Origin: ZLKRG08 sp046094385
GTDB lineage: Bacteria; Actinomycetota; Actinomycetes; Nanopelagicales; Nanopelagicaceae
Assembly (NCBI GenBank): GCA_046094385.1
Contig: JBJTHJ010000006.1
Coordinates: forward strand, 1 to 16,323
Direction: 5' to 3'
DNA: 16,323 nt
Positions 1 to 6,552 of this stretch are shown in pieces. Below the pieces are notes generated by a model. It saw only the letters and a list, made by a program, of their open reading frames with translations. It was not told the DNA's origin and did not search any database. Both the position numbers and the translations under genes were made by a program. Every line of letters begins with the position of its first letter. The first letter of the stretch is position 1.

Positions 1-71
1 TGCAAATGGTCATTTTTTATAAATGAATACTTGAACACTCTATTTTCCAATTGAACAACCGTGATTTAGTT

Positions 72-84
72 TAATTTTCGTGCC
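72..84 (+). promoter_or_regulatory. Putative -10 element and leaderless start of the LuxR-type HTH gene
   Basis: A TAATTT hexamer (72-77) fits the TAnnnT -10 consensus and ends 7 nt before the ATG at 85, so transcription would begin at or next to the start codon. No Shine-Dalgarno sequence is visible. Two copies of TTGAAC (31-36 and 51-56) lie 20 bp apart upstream; the nearer one is a possible -35 box, but its 15-bp spacing is short. This is inference from spacing only. Confidence 0.35.
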
Positions 85-315
85 ATGAGGCAGAGTTCGG
101 CGTTTCGCCAACTTAACTCATTCATTACTTTTCTCTCAAAGAGACCAGAATTAGAGACAATCTTGCAGCTAATTAAAGATGGTTATAACAATCGCGAGAT
201 TGCATTTGAGCTTGCATACAGTATCTCGCTAATTCGACAAGAGACCATGCGTATCTACGCTAAAGTGGGGGTCAATGGCCGAAATGAATTGAAGAGTTTG
301 ATTAAAAAAAGTTAA
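85..315 (+). CDS. Small stand-alone LuxR/GerE-type helix-turn-helix protein
   Basis: The 76-residue protein is almost entirely one LuxR C-terminal (GerE-like) DNA-binding domain. The pattern 'IKDGYNNREIAFEL' (about residues 29-42) matches the G-x-[ST]-N-x-E-I-A helix pair, and 'YAKVGVNGRNEL' (about 58-69) matches the conserved K-[LV]-G-V-x-x-R-x-E-[LA] end of the domain. The usual T-V-K before the recognition helix is replaced by S-L-I-R-Q-E-T. There is no receiver or sensor domain. An in-frame stop at 67-69 means the ORF cannot extend further upstream, and ATG 85 is the first start after it. The 3' end overlaps the convergent uppP gene by 14 bp. It is likely a small DNA-binding regulator with unknown target; a remnant of a longer response regulator is also possible. 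Confidence 0.7.
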   Translation: MRQSSAFRQLNSFITFLSKRPELETILQLIKDGYNNREIAFELAYSISLIRQETMRIYAKVGVNGRNELKSLIKKS

Positions 316-1132
316 GTGACAGGCCCAGAAGTACCAAACTGCCCAGAGCCACTCGATATACAACAAAGGGTCGGAAACTGGCCTTTGAAATGAACTTCAT
401 GAGCCATGCAATTACAGCGTAGCCAACTACAAATGAAACTAAGGTTGCCGCAAAGGTTTCCGTCAAAGAGAAAACTTCGGAACTTGGATCATTTAGCGTT
501 TGATAGAGCTGATAAATACCGCTTCCAAGGACCGCTGGAATAGCCAAGAAGAATGAGATCTTGGTGGCAGCACTTCGGTTGTATCCAAGACTCCTGCCAA
601 CTGCGATGGTCATTCCAGACCTTGAAACACCAGGAATTAGTGCAAGCGATTGGCCAAGACCCAATAGCAGCGCATCTCTAGCTTTCAAGTCCCGCATCCC
701 TTTTCCACTCTCTCCGAAATAGTCAGCAACCCCTAGAATCAAAGCAAATAGGATCAAAGTAACTGCAATTAAGGTTAAGGACCTAAAGGTGGTTTTGATT
801 GAATCTTGAAAGAGAAATCCGAAGATAAAAATCGGAAGCGAACCAATAATGATCCACCAACCCAATTTGTTATCAGCCGCCTCCTCTTTAGAGTAGCTCC
901 CTCTGCGCAAGATTGAAATCCGAAGGAAGTTCCGGATTATCGAAGCAATCTCAACTCGAAAGAAGATCAGTACTGCAAGTTCAGTGCCGATCTGGATGAT
1001 GGCGGTAAATGCTGCCCCCGGATCTTGGGCGCTGGGCAGGAATTCTCCGATGATGCGAAGGTGCGCACTTGATGAGATAGGTAAGAACTCGGTTAATCCT
1101 TGTACCAGTCCTAAGAAGAGAGCTTCAAGCAC
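302..1132 (-). CDS. uppP: Undecaprenyl-diphosphate phosphatase UppP (BacA family)
   Basis: This integral membrane enzyme dephosphorylates undecaprenyl pyrophosphate to recycle the lipid carrier for peptidoglycan synthesis; loss or overexpression changes bacitracin sensitivity in other bacteria. Both signature regions are present: the (E/Q)xxxE motif at Q11-E15 within 'QGLTEFLPISSSAH' with H24 following, and 'PGVSRSG' at residues 167-173 with the catalytic arginine R171. About seven to eight hydrophobic segments fill the 276 residues, the normal family length. The start is GTG 1132; an in-frame stop at 1139-1141 rules out any extension. No clear Shine-Dalgarno site is seen. It lies 23 bp downstream of ctaF on the same strand and is probably the last gene of the ctaCDF transcript. 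Its 3' end overlaps the convergent HTH gene. Confidence 0.93.
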   Translation of the reverse strand: MLEALFLGLVQGLTEFLPISSSAHLRIIGEFLPSAQDPGAAFTAIIQIGTELAVLIFFRVEIASIIRNFLRISILRRGSYSKEEAADNKLGWWIIIGSLPIFIFGFLFQDSIKTTFRSLTLIAVTLILFALILGVADYFGESGKGMRDLKARDALLLGLGQSLALIPGVSRSGMTIAVGRSLGYNRSAATKISFFLAIPAVLGSGIYQLYQTLNDPSSEVFSLTETFAATLVSFVVGYAVIAWLMKFISKASFRPFVVYRVALGSLVLLGLSLNFF

Positions 1133-1155
1133 TAGGAGTTACTTTTTAACTTCTC

Positions 1156-1557
1156 TTAGTGATGCGCCGAAGCAGATGGCTTTTCGTATTCGGTGACAAA
1201 CCCAATAATGCTAATTACTAGCGCGCCAATTCCAATTGCAGCTAGCCACCAACCGATAATTAAACCAAGGCCAACCACAATTGCAGATGCAGCTACCGGT
1301 AGCGGCCACCATGAATGTGGGCTATAGAAACCAAGCTCTCCTGCACCATCTGCGATCTCTGCAGTCAGATTATCTTCCGGAAGATTTCCGGTGCGCTTTG
1401 CGGTAAACCAAACGTAGAAGCAGACCAGGTATGAAAGCGCTGCGCTAAGAATTAAACAAGCGATTCCGGCAGGTTCGCCGCCAAGTAGCCAATAGATAGC
1501 TGACATGATGGTGTAAAAAACACCGAGACCTAGAAAGAGTACCCAAGAAGTTTTCAT
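1156..1557 (-). CDS. ctaF: Actinobacterial cytochrome c oxidase subunit IV
   Basis: This 133-residue membrane protein is the small subunit IV specific to the actinobacterial aa3-type oxidase (Pfam Cyt_c_ox_IV family, recognised from memory). Four hydrophobic segments are visible (about residues 5-25, 28-52, 86-104 and 105-121), and the family-typical 'LGFYSPHSWWPLP' stretch lies at 75-87, just before the third segment. The start ATG is 2 nt after the ctaD stop codon, so the two are almost certainly translated from one message. The subunit has no redox centre; its role is structural in the respiratory supercomplex. The C-terminus is short and ends in two histidines. Confidence 0.9.
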   Translation of the reverse strand: MKTSWVLFLGLGVFYTIMSAIYWLLGGEPAGIACLILSAALSYLVCFYVWFTAKRTGNLPEDNLTAEIADGAGELGFYSPHSWWPLPVAASAIVVGLGLIIGWWLAAIGIGALVISIIGFVTEYEKPSASAHH

Positions 1558-1559
1558 GC

Positions 1560-3221
1560 TTAATGAAGTCTCTCGATAGGCGCTTCTGGATGATTTACAT
1601 CCCAGGCTGGACGCTCAGATCTAATCCGTGGCATTGAGAGGAAGTTATGGCGAGGTGGCGGACAAGTTGTCGCCCACTCCAGTGATTGTCCATAACCCCA
1701 TGGATCATTTACTCCAACCTTCTCAGTCTTACGAGTGATCCAAATGTTTATAAAAAATGGAATCATTGATAGCGCCAGCAAGAATGAGCCGACGGTCGAG
1801 ATCATATTCATCTCGGTGAAGCCATCTGAAGGCAGGTAATCTGCATAGCGGCGGGACATTCCCTTGATGCCAAGCCAGTGTTGCACCAAGAAGGTGATGT
1901 GAAAGCCAAAGAAGAGCGTCCAGAAGTGGATCTTTCCAAGGGTTTCATTGAGCATCTTTCCAGTCATCTTCGGCCACCAGAAATAGAAGCCAGCGAACAT
2001 GGCAAAGACCACGGTGCCAAATAGCACGTAATGAAAGTGCGCAACTACGAAGTAGGAAGCTGAGACTGCGAAATCAAGTGGTGGTGAAGCCAAGATGATT
2101 CCGGTTAGCCCACCAAATAAGAAGGTGATCAAGAATCCTACAGTCCAGAGCATTGGAGTATCCATGCTGATGGAGCCACGCCACATCGTGCCAATCCAGT
2201 TGAAGAATTTAACTCCAGTTGGAACACCAATTAAGAAAGTCATAAATGAGAAGAATGGCAATAAGACTTGGCCGGTAGCGAAGAGATGGTGCGCCCATAC
2301 CGATACTGAGAGCGCAGCAATTGCGATCGTAGCTGCGATCAGACCCTTGTAACCAAAGACCGGCTTACGGCTAAATACCGGCAAGATTTCAGTTGCAATA
2401 CCAAAGAACGGTAACGCCAAGATATAAACCTCGGGATGGCCAAAGAACCAGAAGAGATGCTGCCAGAGCATGGCACCACCATTTGCAGGATCAAAGATAT
2501 GGGTGCCAAAGAGGCGGTCCGATTCGAGTGCTAAGAAAGCCGCGGCTAGCGGTGGGAAGGCCAACAGAATCAAAATTGATGTAAGTAAAACGTTCCAGGA
2601 GAAGATAGACATACGAAACATCGTCATACCTGGTGCACGCATTGTGAAAATAGTGGTGATGAAATTTACGCCACCTAAAATTGTTCCAAGTCCACCGATT
2701 GCAAGACCAACGATCCAAAGATCGCCACCGATGCCAGGTGAATACTCTGCATTTGATAGTGGCGCATATGCCGTCCAGCCAAATGAGGCTGCGCCACCTG
2801 GTGATAGGAATCCTGCAGTTGCCATGGTTCCACCAAATAGGAATAACCAGAATGAGAGCATATTCAATCTTGGGAATGCCACGTCCGCTGCACCAATCTG
2901 CAAAGGCATCAGCACGTTTGCAAAACCGACAAATAGCGGAGTTGCAAACATCAAAAGCATGATGGTGCCGTGCATCGTGAAGATCTGGTTGTACTGCTCG
3001 TTTGATAGGAACTGCATACCCGGGCGAGCTAATTCAGCACGTAAAAAGAGGGCTAGAACTCCGCCCAAAAGGAACCAGGCAAATGAAACTATCAAATACA
3101 TGTAACCGATGGTTTTATGATCGGTTGAGGTTATCCATTTAACGAAGAGTCTGCCCTTTGAAGTCGGTTGAATCGGCGCGGTTCTGATTTGAGTTACTGG
3201 GGGTTGTGCATATGTCGTCAT
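1560..3221 (-). CDS. ctaD: Cytochrome c oxidase subunit I (aa3 type)
   Basis: This is the catalytic subunit of the terminal oxidase, which reduces O2 to water and pumps protons across the cytoplasmic membrane. All expected ligands are present over 553 residues: H84 (low-spin heme a), H262, H311 and H312 (CuB), the Tyr partner Y266, and H395/H397 (heme a3 and heme a). The D-pathway acids D113 ('GAADVAFP') and E264 ('GHPEVY') identify an A-type heme-copper oxidase. The residue aligning with the classical K-pathway lysine, just before 'TPMLW', is D355 instead. About twelve membrane segments are visible. The C-terminal 'PPPRHNF' tail is typical of actinobacterial CtaD. The start codon overlaps the ctaC stop as TAATG, so translation is coupled. 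Subunit III (ctaE) and the bc1 complex genes are not in the window; in actinobacteria they usually sit elsewhere with qcrCAB. Confidence 0.97.
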   Translation of the reverse strand: MTTYAQPPVTQIRTAPIQPTSKGRLFVKWITSTDHKTIGYMYLIVSFAWFLLGGVLALFLRAELARPGMQFLSNEQYNQIFTMHGTIMLLMFATPLFVGFANVLMPLQIGAADVAFPRLNMLSFWLFLFGGTMATAGFLSPGGAASFGWTAYAPLSNAEYSPGIGGDLWIVGLAIGGLGTILGGVNFITTIFTMRAPGMTMFRMSIFSWNVLLTSILILLAFPPLAAAFLALESDRLFGTHIFDPANGGAMLWQHLFWFFGHPEVYILALPFFGIATEILPVFSRKPVFGYKGLIAATIAIAALSVSVWAHHLFATGQVLLPFFSFMTFLIGVPTGVKFFNWIGTMWRGSISMDTPMLWTVGFLITFLFGGLTGIILASPPLDFAVSASYFVVAHFHYVLFGTVVFAMFAGFYFWWPKMTGKMLNETLGKIHFWTLFFGFHITFLVQHWLGIKGMSRRYADYLPSDGFTEMNMISTVGSFLLALSMIPFFINIWITRKTEKVGVNDPWGYGQSLEWATTCPPPRHNFLSMPRIRSERPAWDVNHPEAPIERLH

Positions 3222-3982
3222 TACGCGCTGGCCTCGCTACTCTGCTTTAGTTGCTCTACATAAGTCCTATATTCAGATGGTGTAACAACTTTTACTTTGA
3301 AGACCATCTGTGCATGATTTCGTCCACATAAGATATTGCAACGTCCTGGGTACTCCCCCAATTTATTTGCAGTGAATTCAATGTGGTTGGTAACGCCTGG
3401 AAGATTTTGAATTTGAATCATAAAAGCTGGGATCCAGAAACCATGGACTACATCATTTGAGTGAATTTTAAATGCGACGCGTTCGCCTTGTGGCAGCACC
3501 AATGTTGGAGGCTGAGCCGGAGTACCTGTAACTAGCGCATTTGGGCCACCATCTTGATGTCCGAATTGCCATGACCACTGTAAGCCCGTGACATCTATCG
3601 TATGCATAACTTTGGTTGGCTCTTTAGCGATGATCTTCTCTTGATCTCTAGCTGTGTAGTAGAAGAGAGCTGCAACAATTATGAACGGGATGATGGTGTA
3701 AGCGATTTCAACTGGGATGTTGTATTGAGTTTGTTTTGGATACTCAGGATCGCCCTCTTTGCGGCGATGGCGAAAGACTGGCCAGAGAATTAACGCTGCG
3801 GTGAAGATTCCGACTACTGCAGCCGCCAGCCAAAAGCCGCGCCATAGATGCCAAGAAACTTCGTTGACGCTAGAGAGATCTTGTTCGTATCCGTAAACCG
3901 AGCCTTCGCCACAACCAGATAGGCCTACCGCCAAAAATACAAAAAAGGCAGAGAGCAGCGCCCTCTTTGAGCGTAAATGCAT
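3221..3982 (-). CDS. ctaC: Cytochrome c oxidase subunit II, lipoprotein form
   Basis: The subunit carries the CuA centre that takes electrons from cytochrome c (in actinobacteria, the diheme CcsA/QcrC). A lipoprotein signal peptide ends in the lipobox L21-S-G-C24, followed by two membrane helices (about 48-70 and 90-110) and a cupredoxin domain. CuA ligands visible are H180, C215, C219, H223 and M226, and the aromatic electron entry patch 'QWSW' is at 135-138. The usual C-x-E-x-C loop reads C-N-I-L-C, so the conserved glutamate (a CuA backbone ligand and Mg ligand in characterised oxidases) is I217. At 253 residues it is shorter than many actinobacterial homologues. It is the first gene of ctaC-ctaD-ctaF-uppP; ATG 3982 has no Shine-Dalgarno sequence but a -10-like hexamer 6 nt upstream, suggesting a leaderless mRNA. 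Confidence 0.95.
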   Translation of the reverse strand: MHLRSKRALLSAFFVFLAVGLSGCGEGSVYGYEQDLSSVNEVSWHLWRGFWLAAAVVGIFTAALILWPVFRHRRKEGDPEYPKQTQYNIPVEIAYTIIPFIIVAALFYYTARDQEKIIAKEPTKVMHTIDVTGLQWSWQFGHQDGGPNALVTGTPAQPPTLVLPQGERVAFKIHSNDVVHGFWIPAFMIQIQNLPGVTNHIEFTANKLGEYPGRCNILCGRNHAQMVFKVKVVTPSEYRTYVEQLKQSSEASA

Positions 3983-4006
3983 AGGTAAATCTTAGTCTTT
4001 CGACTA
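3983..4006 (-). promoter_or_regulatory. Putative ctaC operon promoter with adjacent inverted repeat
   Basis: Read on the minus strand, TAAGAT (3989-3994) is a good TAnnnT -10 box and is separated from ATG 3982 by the 6 nt TTACCT, which puts the transcription start at the start codon. A perfect 5-bp inverted repeat TAGTC-tttc-GACTA (3993-4006) overlaps the upstream edge of the -10 box, where a regulator could bind. No convincing -35 hexamer was found. Nothing identifies the regulator. Confidence 0.45.
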
Positions 4007-4060
4007 GAAAAGTTCCCAAAAGGGCGAGCTAAAGACCGGTGCATTCCCTCACAAATACCG

Positions 4061-4144
4061 CCTAAATACGGACTTGAATACTGGCTTGAATACTGGGTTG
4101 AATACTGGCTTGAATACTGGCTTGAATGCCACCTCGAATAATGA
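4061..4144. repeat. 12-bp tandem repeat (minisatellite) between erpA and ctaC
   Basis: The unit CTTGAATACTGG occurs exactly at 4073-4084, 4085-4096 and 4109-4120, with one mismatch at 4097-4108 (GTTGAATACTGG). Degenerate units follow at 4121-4132 and 4133-4144 and precede at 4061-4072, giving about seven units over 84 bp. A 7-bp inverted repeat (ACCGCCT at 4057-4063, AGGCGGT at 4171-4177) brackets the array. The array occupies much of the 211-bp spacer upstream of the ctaC promoter and downstream of erpA. No ORF that makes sense runs through it. Confidence 0.85.
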
Positions 4145-4193
4145 TGGAGTGGCGAAAGATGAAATTTCGAAGGCGGTTTAGGAGCTTTGGGTT

Positions 4194-4559
4194 TTAGTGG
4201 AAAGAGTCGCCACAGGCACAGGAGCCTTGAGCATTTGGATTGTCAATCGTAAAGCCCTGCTTCTCGATGGTATCCACGAAATCGATGGTCGCACCCATTA
4301 GATATGGATCTGACATCTTGTCGACTTTAACTTTGACGGTGCCAAAGGTACGTTCGATATCGCCATCCATAGCGCGATCATCGAAGAAGAGCTGGTAGCG
4401 AAGACCTGAGCAACCACCTGGTTGAACCGCTACACGTAGATAAAGATCATCGCGACCCTCTTGGGCAAGTAGCGAGGCTACCTTTGTTGAAGCGACCTCA
4501 GTTAAAGAGATTCCGGCTGCGCTCTGTGCGGTGGCCTGGCTGGTGCTCTCGGTTGTCAT
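4194..4559 (-). CDS. erpA: A-type iron-sulfur cluster carrier/insertion protein (HesB/IscA/ErpA family)
   Basis: The protein binds an Fe-S cluster and delivers it to apoproteins. The three conserved cysteines of the A-type carriers are present: C50 in 'PGGCSGLRY' and C114/C116 in the C-terminal 'GSCACGDSF'. Its 121 residues include a poorly conserved, Ser/Thr/Ala-rich N-terminal extension of about 16 residues before the domain begins at 'ISLTEVA'. The start ATG 4559 is preceded by a good Shine-Dalgarno GGAGAG (spacing about 4-5). It lies upstream of and in the same orientation as the ctaCDF genes, but the 211-bp gap with its own ctaC promoter argues for separate transcription. ErpA and IscA cannot be separated by sequence alone; ErpA is the usual name for this actinobacterial gene. 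Confidence 0.9.
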   Translation of the reverse strand: MTTESTSQATAQSAAGISLTEVASTKVASLLAQEGRDDLYLRVAVQPGGCSGLRYQLFFDDRAMDGDIERTFGTVKVKVDKMSDPYLMGATIDFVDTIEKQGFTIDNPNAQGSCACGDSFH

Positions 4560-4600
4560 GATCTCTCCGTAATCTTTAAAGTTCCTAGAGAATATTACTC
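4560..4600 (-). promoter_or_regulatory. Putative erpA promoter and ribosome binding site
   Basis: On the minus strand a TAATAT -10-like hexamer (4592-4597) would start transcription about 25-30 nt before the ATG at 4559. The leader carries the GGAGAG ribosome binding site just before the start codon. A clear -35 box is not visible. Unlike ctaC, this gene therefore appears to have a normal leader. Confidence 0.35.
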
Positions 4601-4676
4601 CTCGAAATGTGGTTATGAAGACAGTAACGCCCTACTTGATAGGAGTATTCCGCCACATAAGATTCACCCTGTAATC

Positions 4677-4712
4677 CAGGTAATAGTGCAGGAAATAATG
4701 CAGGTAATCGGG
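4677..4712. repeat. Short 12-bp-period repeat upstream of the DUF3043 gene
   Basis: Three consecutive 12-bp units share the pattern CAGG(T/A)AAT: CAGGTAATAGTG (4677-4688), CAGGAAATAATG (4689-4700) and CAGGTAATCGGG (4701-4712). They sit 32-67 bp before the ATG of the downstream gene, in a region that should hold its promoter or leader. The period equals that of the array at 4061-4144 on the other side of erpA, although the unit sequence differs. Confidence 0.6.
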
Positions 4713-4743
4713 TGGGCTTTAGGCAAGAGTGAAGGAGAGTTCA

Positions 4744-5262
4744 ATGACTGAAGGCAAAGGTCGACCAACGCCAAAGCGTAAGGAGGCCCAGATCAAGCCC
4801 GGAGCTTCCCTGTCTCCCGCATTAACTAAAGAGCAGAAGAAGGCGCAAAAAGCGGAGTTGCGAGCCAAACGTTTGGCGCAGCGCGATGCTTATATGCGCG
4901 GAGACGAGTCAGCACTTTCATCAAGAGATCGTGGGCCAGTACGCAGGTTCGTTCGCAACACTGTCGATTCAAGGCTCAATATCGGTGAGTATTTCCTGCC
5001 CATTATTTTTCTGGTCCTACTGCTATCGATGACCCGCAATCAATACATTGCAGTGATGTCCATTATTGCCATGTATATAGTTTTACTAATTGCGATAATC
5101 GATGGGGTGCTTCTAGGACGCAGAGTTAAACGAAAGGTTACGGAGAGATTCCCTAACGAATCCACCAAGGGCCTTGCAATGTATGCCTTTCTTCGTTCAA
5201 CGCAGATGCGCAGAATGCGCGCACCAAGACCATTGGTAAAGCGCGGTGAGAAGAACTTTTAG
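4744..5262 (+). CDS. DUF3043-family membrane protein
   Basis: This belongs to the actinobacterial DUF3043 family, whose function is unknown. The diagnostic N-terminal 'GKGRPTPKRKEA' motif is present at residues 4-15, followed by a very basic, Lys/Arg/Ala-rich cytoplasmic segment (about 28-75) that may form a helix. Two closely spaced hydrophobic segments follow (about 82-97 and 101-125), then a basic C-terminal tail ending 'KRGEKNF'. I chose ATG 4744 rather than the in-frame GTG 4729 because the Shine-Dalgarno AAGGAG (4732-4737) is correctly spaced 6 nt before ATG 4744 and lies inside the longer version; this gives 172 residues. The stop overlaps the end of the convergent aldo/keto reductase gene by 4 bp, leaving no room for an intergenic terminator. 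Confidence 0.88.
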   Translation: MTEGKGRPTPKRKEAQIKPGASLSPALTKEQKKAQKAELRAKRLAQRDAYMRGDESALSSRDRGPVRRFVRNTVDSRLNIGEYFLPIIFLVLLLSMTRNQYIAVMSIIAMYIVLLIAIIDGVLLGRRVKRKVTERFPNESTKGLAMYAFLRSTQMRRMRAPRPLVKRGEKNF

Positions 5263-6260
5263 GCTCGAGGGTTAGGGCTTACCGTCTTTGAAGCATCGCG
5301 CTCAATAAAGCCATCAAGCGCAACATCTATCGCTTTCAAAGTTTCTGGGCTTAGTTTGATACCACTTGCCTTTACATTATCTTTTATCTGAGATGGCTTG
5401 GTCGCACCAATGATCGCTGAAGAGACATTCGGATTCTGTAAGACCCACGCAATAGCCAATTGGCCCATGGTTAACCCTGCTGACTCTGCGATCGGTTTTA
5501 ACTTTTGCACTGCTGCTAGTAGATCATCCTGAAGCCAGCGGCCGATCATATTTGCGCCACCTTTTTTATCAGCAGCGCGGGATCCAGCTGGTGGTTTAGC
5601 TCCCGGCAGATATTTACCAGTTAACACACCTTGGGCCATCGGTGACCAAACAATTTGACCGATACCCTCTTTGCGACAGAGAGGATCAACCTCAGATTCG
5701 ATAACTCGCCAAAGCGCTGAGTACTGAGGTTGGCTTGAAACAAATCGGTTATAACCAAGTTCTCTTTGAATCTTGATCGCTGCCGATATCTCTTCGGCCC
5801 GCCACTCAGAAAAACCAATATAAATAACTTTGCCTTGTCGGATCAGATCATCAAAAGCGCTTAGGGATTCCTCGAGTGGGGTCTCATAATCAAAACGATG
5901 GAACTGATAAAGATCAATATGATCGGTGTTCAGTCGCTTTAATGATGCATGGACCGACTCCATGATGTGTTTTCTAGATAGTCCGCGATCATTCTTTCCT
6001 TCTCCGGTTGGCCAATAAACTTTTGTGAAAAGTTCGTAAGATTCTCGCCGCACTCCTTTGAGCGCTTTGCCAAGTACAGCCTCAGCTTTGGTGGCGGCAT
6101 AAACATCAGCGGTATCCAAGGTGGTGATTCCAAGGTCAAGTGCGGTGCGAACACATTTAATAGCCGCCTCTTGTTCTACTTGCGAACCATGAGTGATCCA
6201 ATTTCCATAGGAGATCTCCGATACATACATTCCAGAGCTGCCCAATTTGCGATATTCCAT
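5259..6260 (-). CDS. Aldo/keto reductase
   Basis: This is a cytoplasmic NADPH-dependent carbonyl reductase of the AKR superfamily, with a (beta/alpha)8 barrel. The catalytic tetrad is intact: D49 and Y54 in 'TTLDTADVYA', K80 in 'LFTKVYW' and H121 in 'DLYQFHRFD'. Cofactor-binding elements include 'SSQPQYS' (175-181), 'WSPMAQGVLTGKY' (205-217) and 'IIGATKPSQIKDN' (283-295). The overall pattern resembles the Kv-beta/YghZ-like group of general AKRs; the physiological substrate cannot be read from sequence. The 333-residue length is normal. ATG 6260 has a strong ribosome site, GGGAGG, 8 nt upstream. The gene is divergent from the B12-regulated operon and convergent with the DUF3043 gene, and neither neighbour suggests its role. 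Confidence 0.9.
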   Translation of the reverse strand: MEYRKLGSSGMYVSEISYGNWITHGSQVEQEAAIKCVRTALDLGITTLDTADVYAATKAEAVLGKALKGVRRESYELFTKVYWPTGEGKNDRGLSRKHIMESVHASLKRLNTDHIDLYQFHRFDYETPLEESLSAFDDLIRQGKVIYIGFSEWRAEEISAAIKIQRELGYNRFVSSQPQYSALWRVIESEVDPLCRKEGIGQIVWSPMAQGVLTGKYLPGAKPPAGSRAADKKGGANMIGRWLQDDLLAAVQKLKPIAESAGLTMGQLAIAWVLQNPNVSSAIIGATKPSQIKDNVKASGIKLSPETLKAIDVALDGFIERDASKTVSPNPRA

Positions 6261-6292
6261 GGCTTTCCTCCCGCGTTGATAGTTGCCTACTG

Positions 6293-6329
6293 ATGCTACT
6301 TGTGGTTGTATCCAGCCTACAACTTAATA
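6293..6329. promoter_or_regulatory. Overlapping divergent promoter region of the AKR gene and the B12 operon
   Basis: For the AKR gene (minus strand), TTGTAG (6317-6322) and TAGCAT (6293-6298) form a -35/-10 pair with an 18-bp spacer. For the riboswitch transcript (plus strand), TTGTGG (6300-6305) and TTAATA (6324-6329) are possible -35/-10 boxes, also 18 bp apart, which would start transcription just before or at riboswitch helix P1. A perfect 6-bp inverted repeat GTTGTA-N7-TACAAC (6305-6310 and 6318-6323) lies between them. The assignments are by eye. Confidence 0.35.
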
Positions 6330-6440
6330 ATTCGAATTCCAGGGGAAGAATGGTGTGAATCCATCGCTGACCCGCAACCGTTAAAGCCGGATTACCTGAA
6401 CTTCGAATGAACCGACCACCCGCCGAGGATTGCGGGGCTA
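6330..6440 (+). promoter_or_regulatory. Cobalamin (B12) riboswitch
   Basis: The leader contains the conserved cobalamin aptamer blocks in order: GGGGAA (6343-6348), GGTGTGAATCC (6352-6362), GCTGACCCGCAACCGT (6366-6381) and AGCCGGATTACCTG (6385-6398). A closing P1 helix is visible as ATTCGAA (6330-6336) pairing with TTCGAAT (6402-6408). Just 3' of P1, CCCGC (6419-6423) and GCGGG (6432-6436) form a hairpin that resembles the P13 element whose loop kisses L5 in this class; the exact pairing is inferred. With the intrinsic terminator downstream, this predicts premature termination when cobalamin is bound, and expression of the ECF operon when cobalamin is scarce. Confidence 0.93.
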
Positions 6441-6460
6441 AGTCAAAAAACTTTGCAAAT

Positions 6461-6495
6461 AGTCGTTCACGTTTCGTGGGCGACTCTCTTTTTTT
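6461..6495 (+). terminator. Intrinsic terminator forming the riboswitch expression platform
   Basis: An 11-bp stem, AGTCGTTCACG (6461-6471) with CGTGGGCGACT (6475-6485) including two G-T wobbles, closes a 3-nt TTT loop and is followed within 3 nt by a run of seven T (6489-6495). It lies 21 nt after the riboswitch and 57 nt before the first start codon, as expected for a transcription-attenuating riboswitch. Confidence 0.88.
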
Positions 6496-6552
6496 GTATG
6501 TTTTTCGTCCAAGCCCAGTAAGTCTTCCTAAAAATGAAAAAGGAAACTAACT

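Noticed and set aside
2470..3105. A 211-codon plus-strand ORF opposite ctaD
   Set aside because: It is antisense to a gene with every catalytic ligand intact, and its translation shows no recognisable domain or normal composition.
4061..4144. CRISPR array
   Set aside because: The units are 12 bp, directly adjacent and without unique spacers, and there are no cas genes nearby.
4729..4743. Upstream GTG start of the DUF3043 gene
   Set aside because: The Shine-Dalgarno AAGGAG lies inside this extension and is correctly spaced for ATG 4744; the family motif begins just after that ATG.
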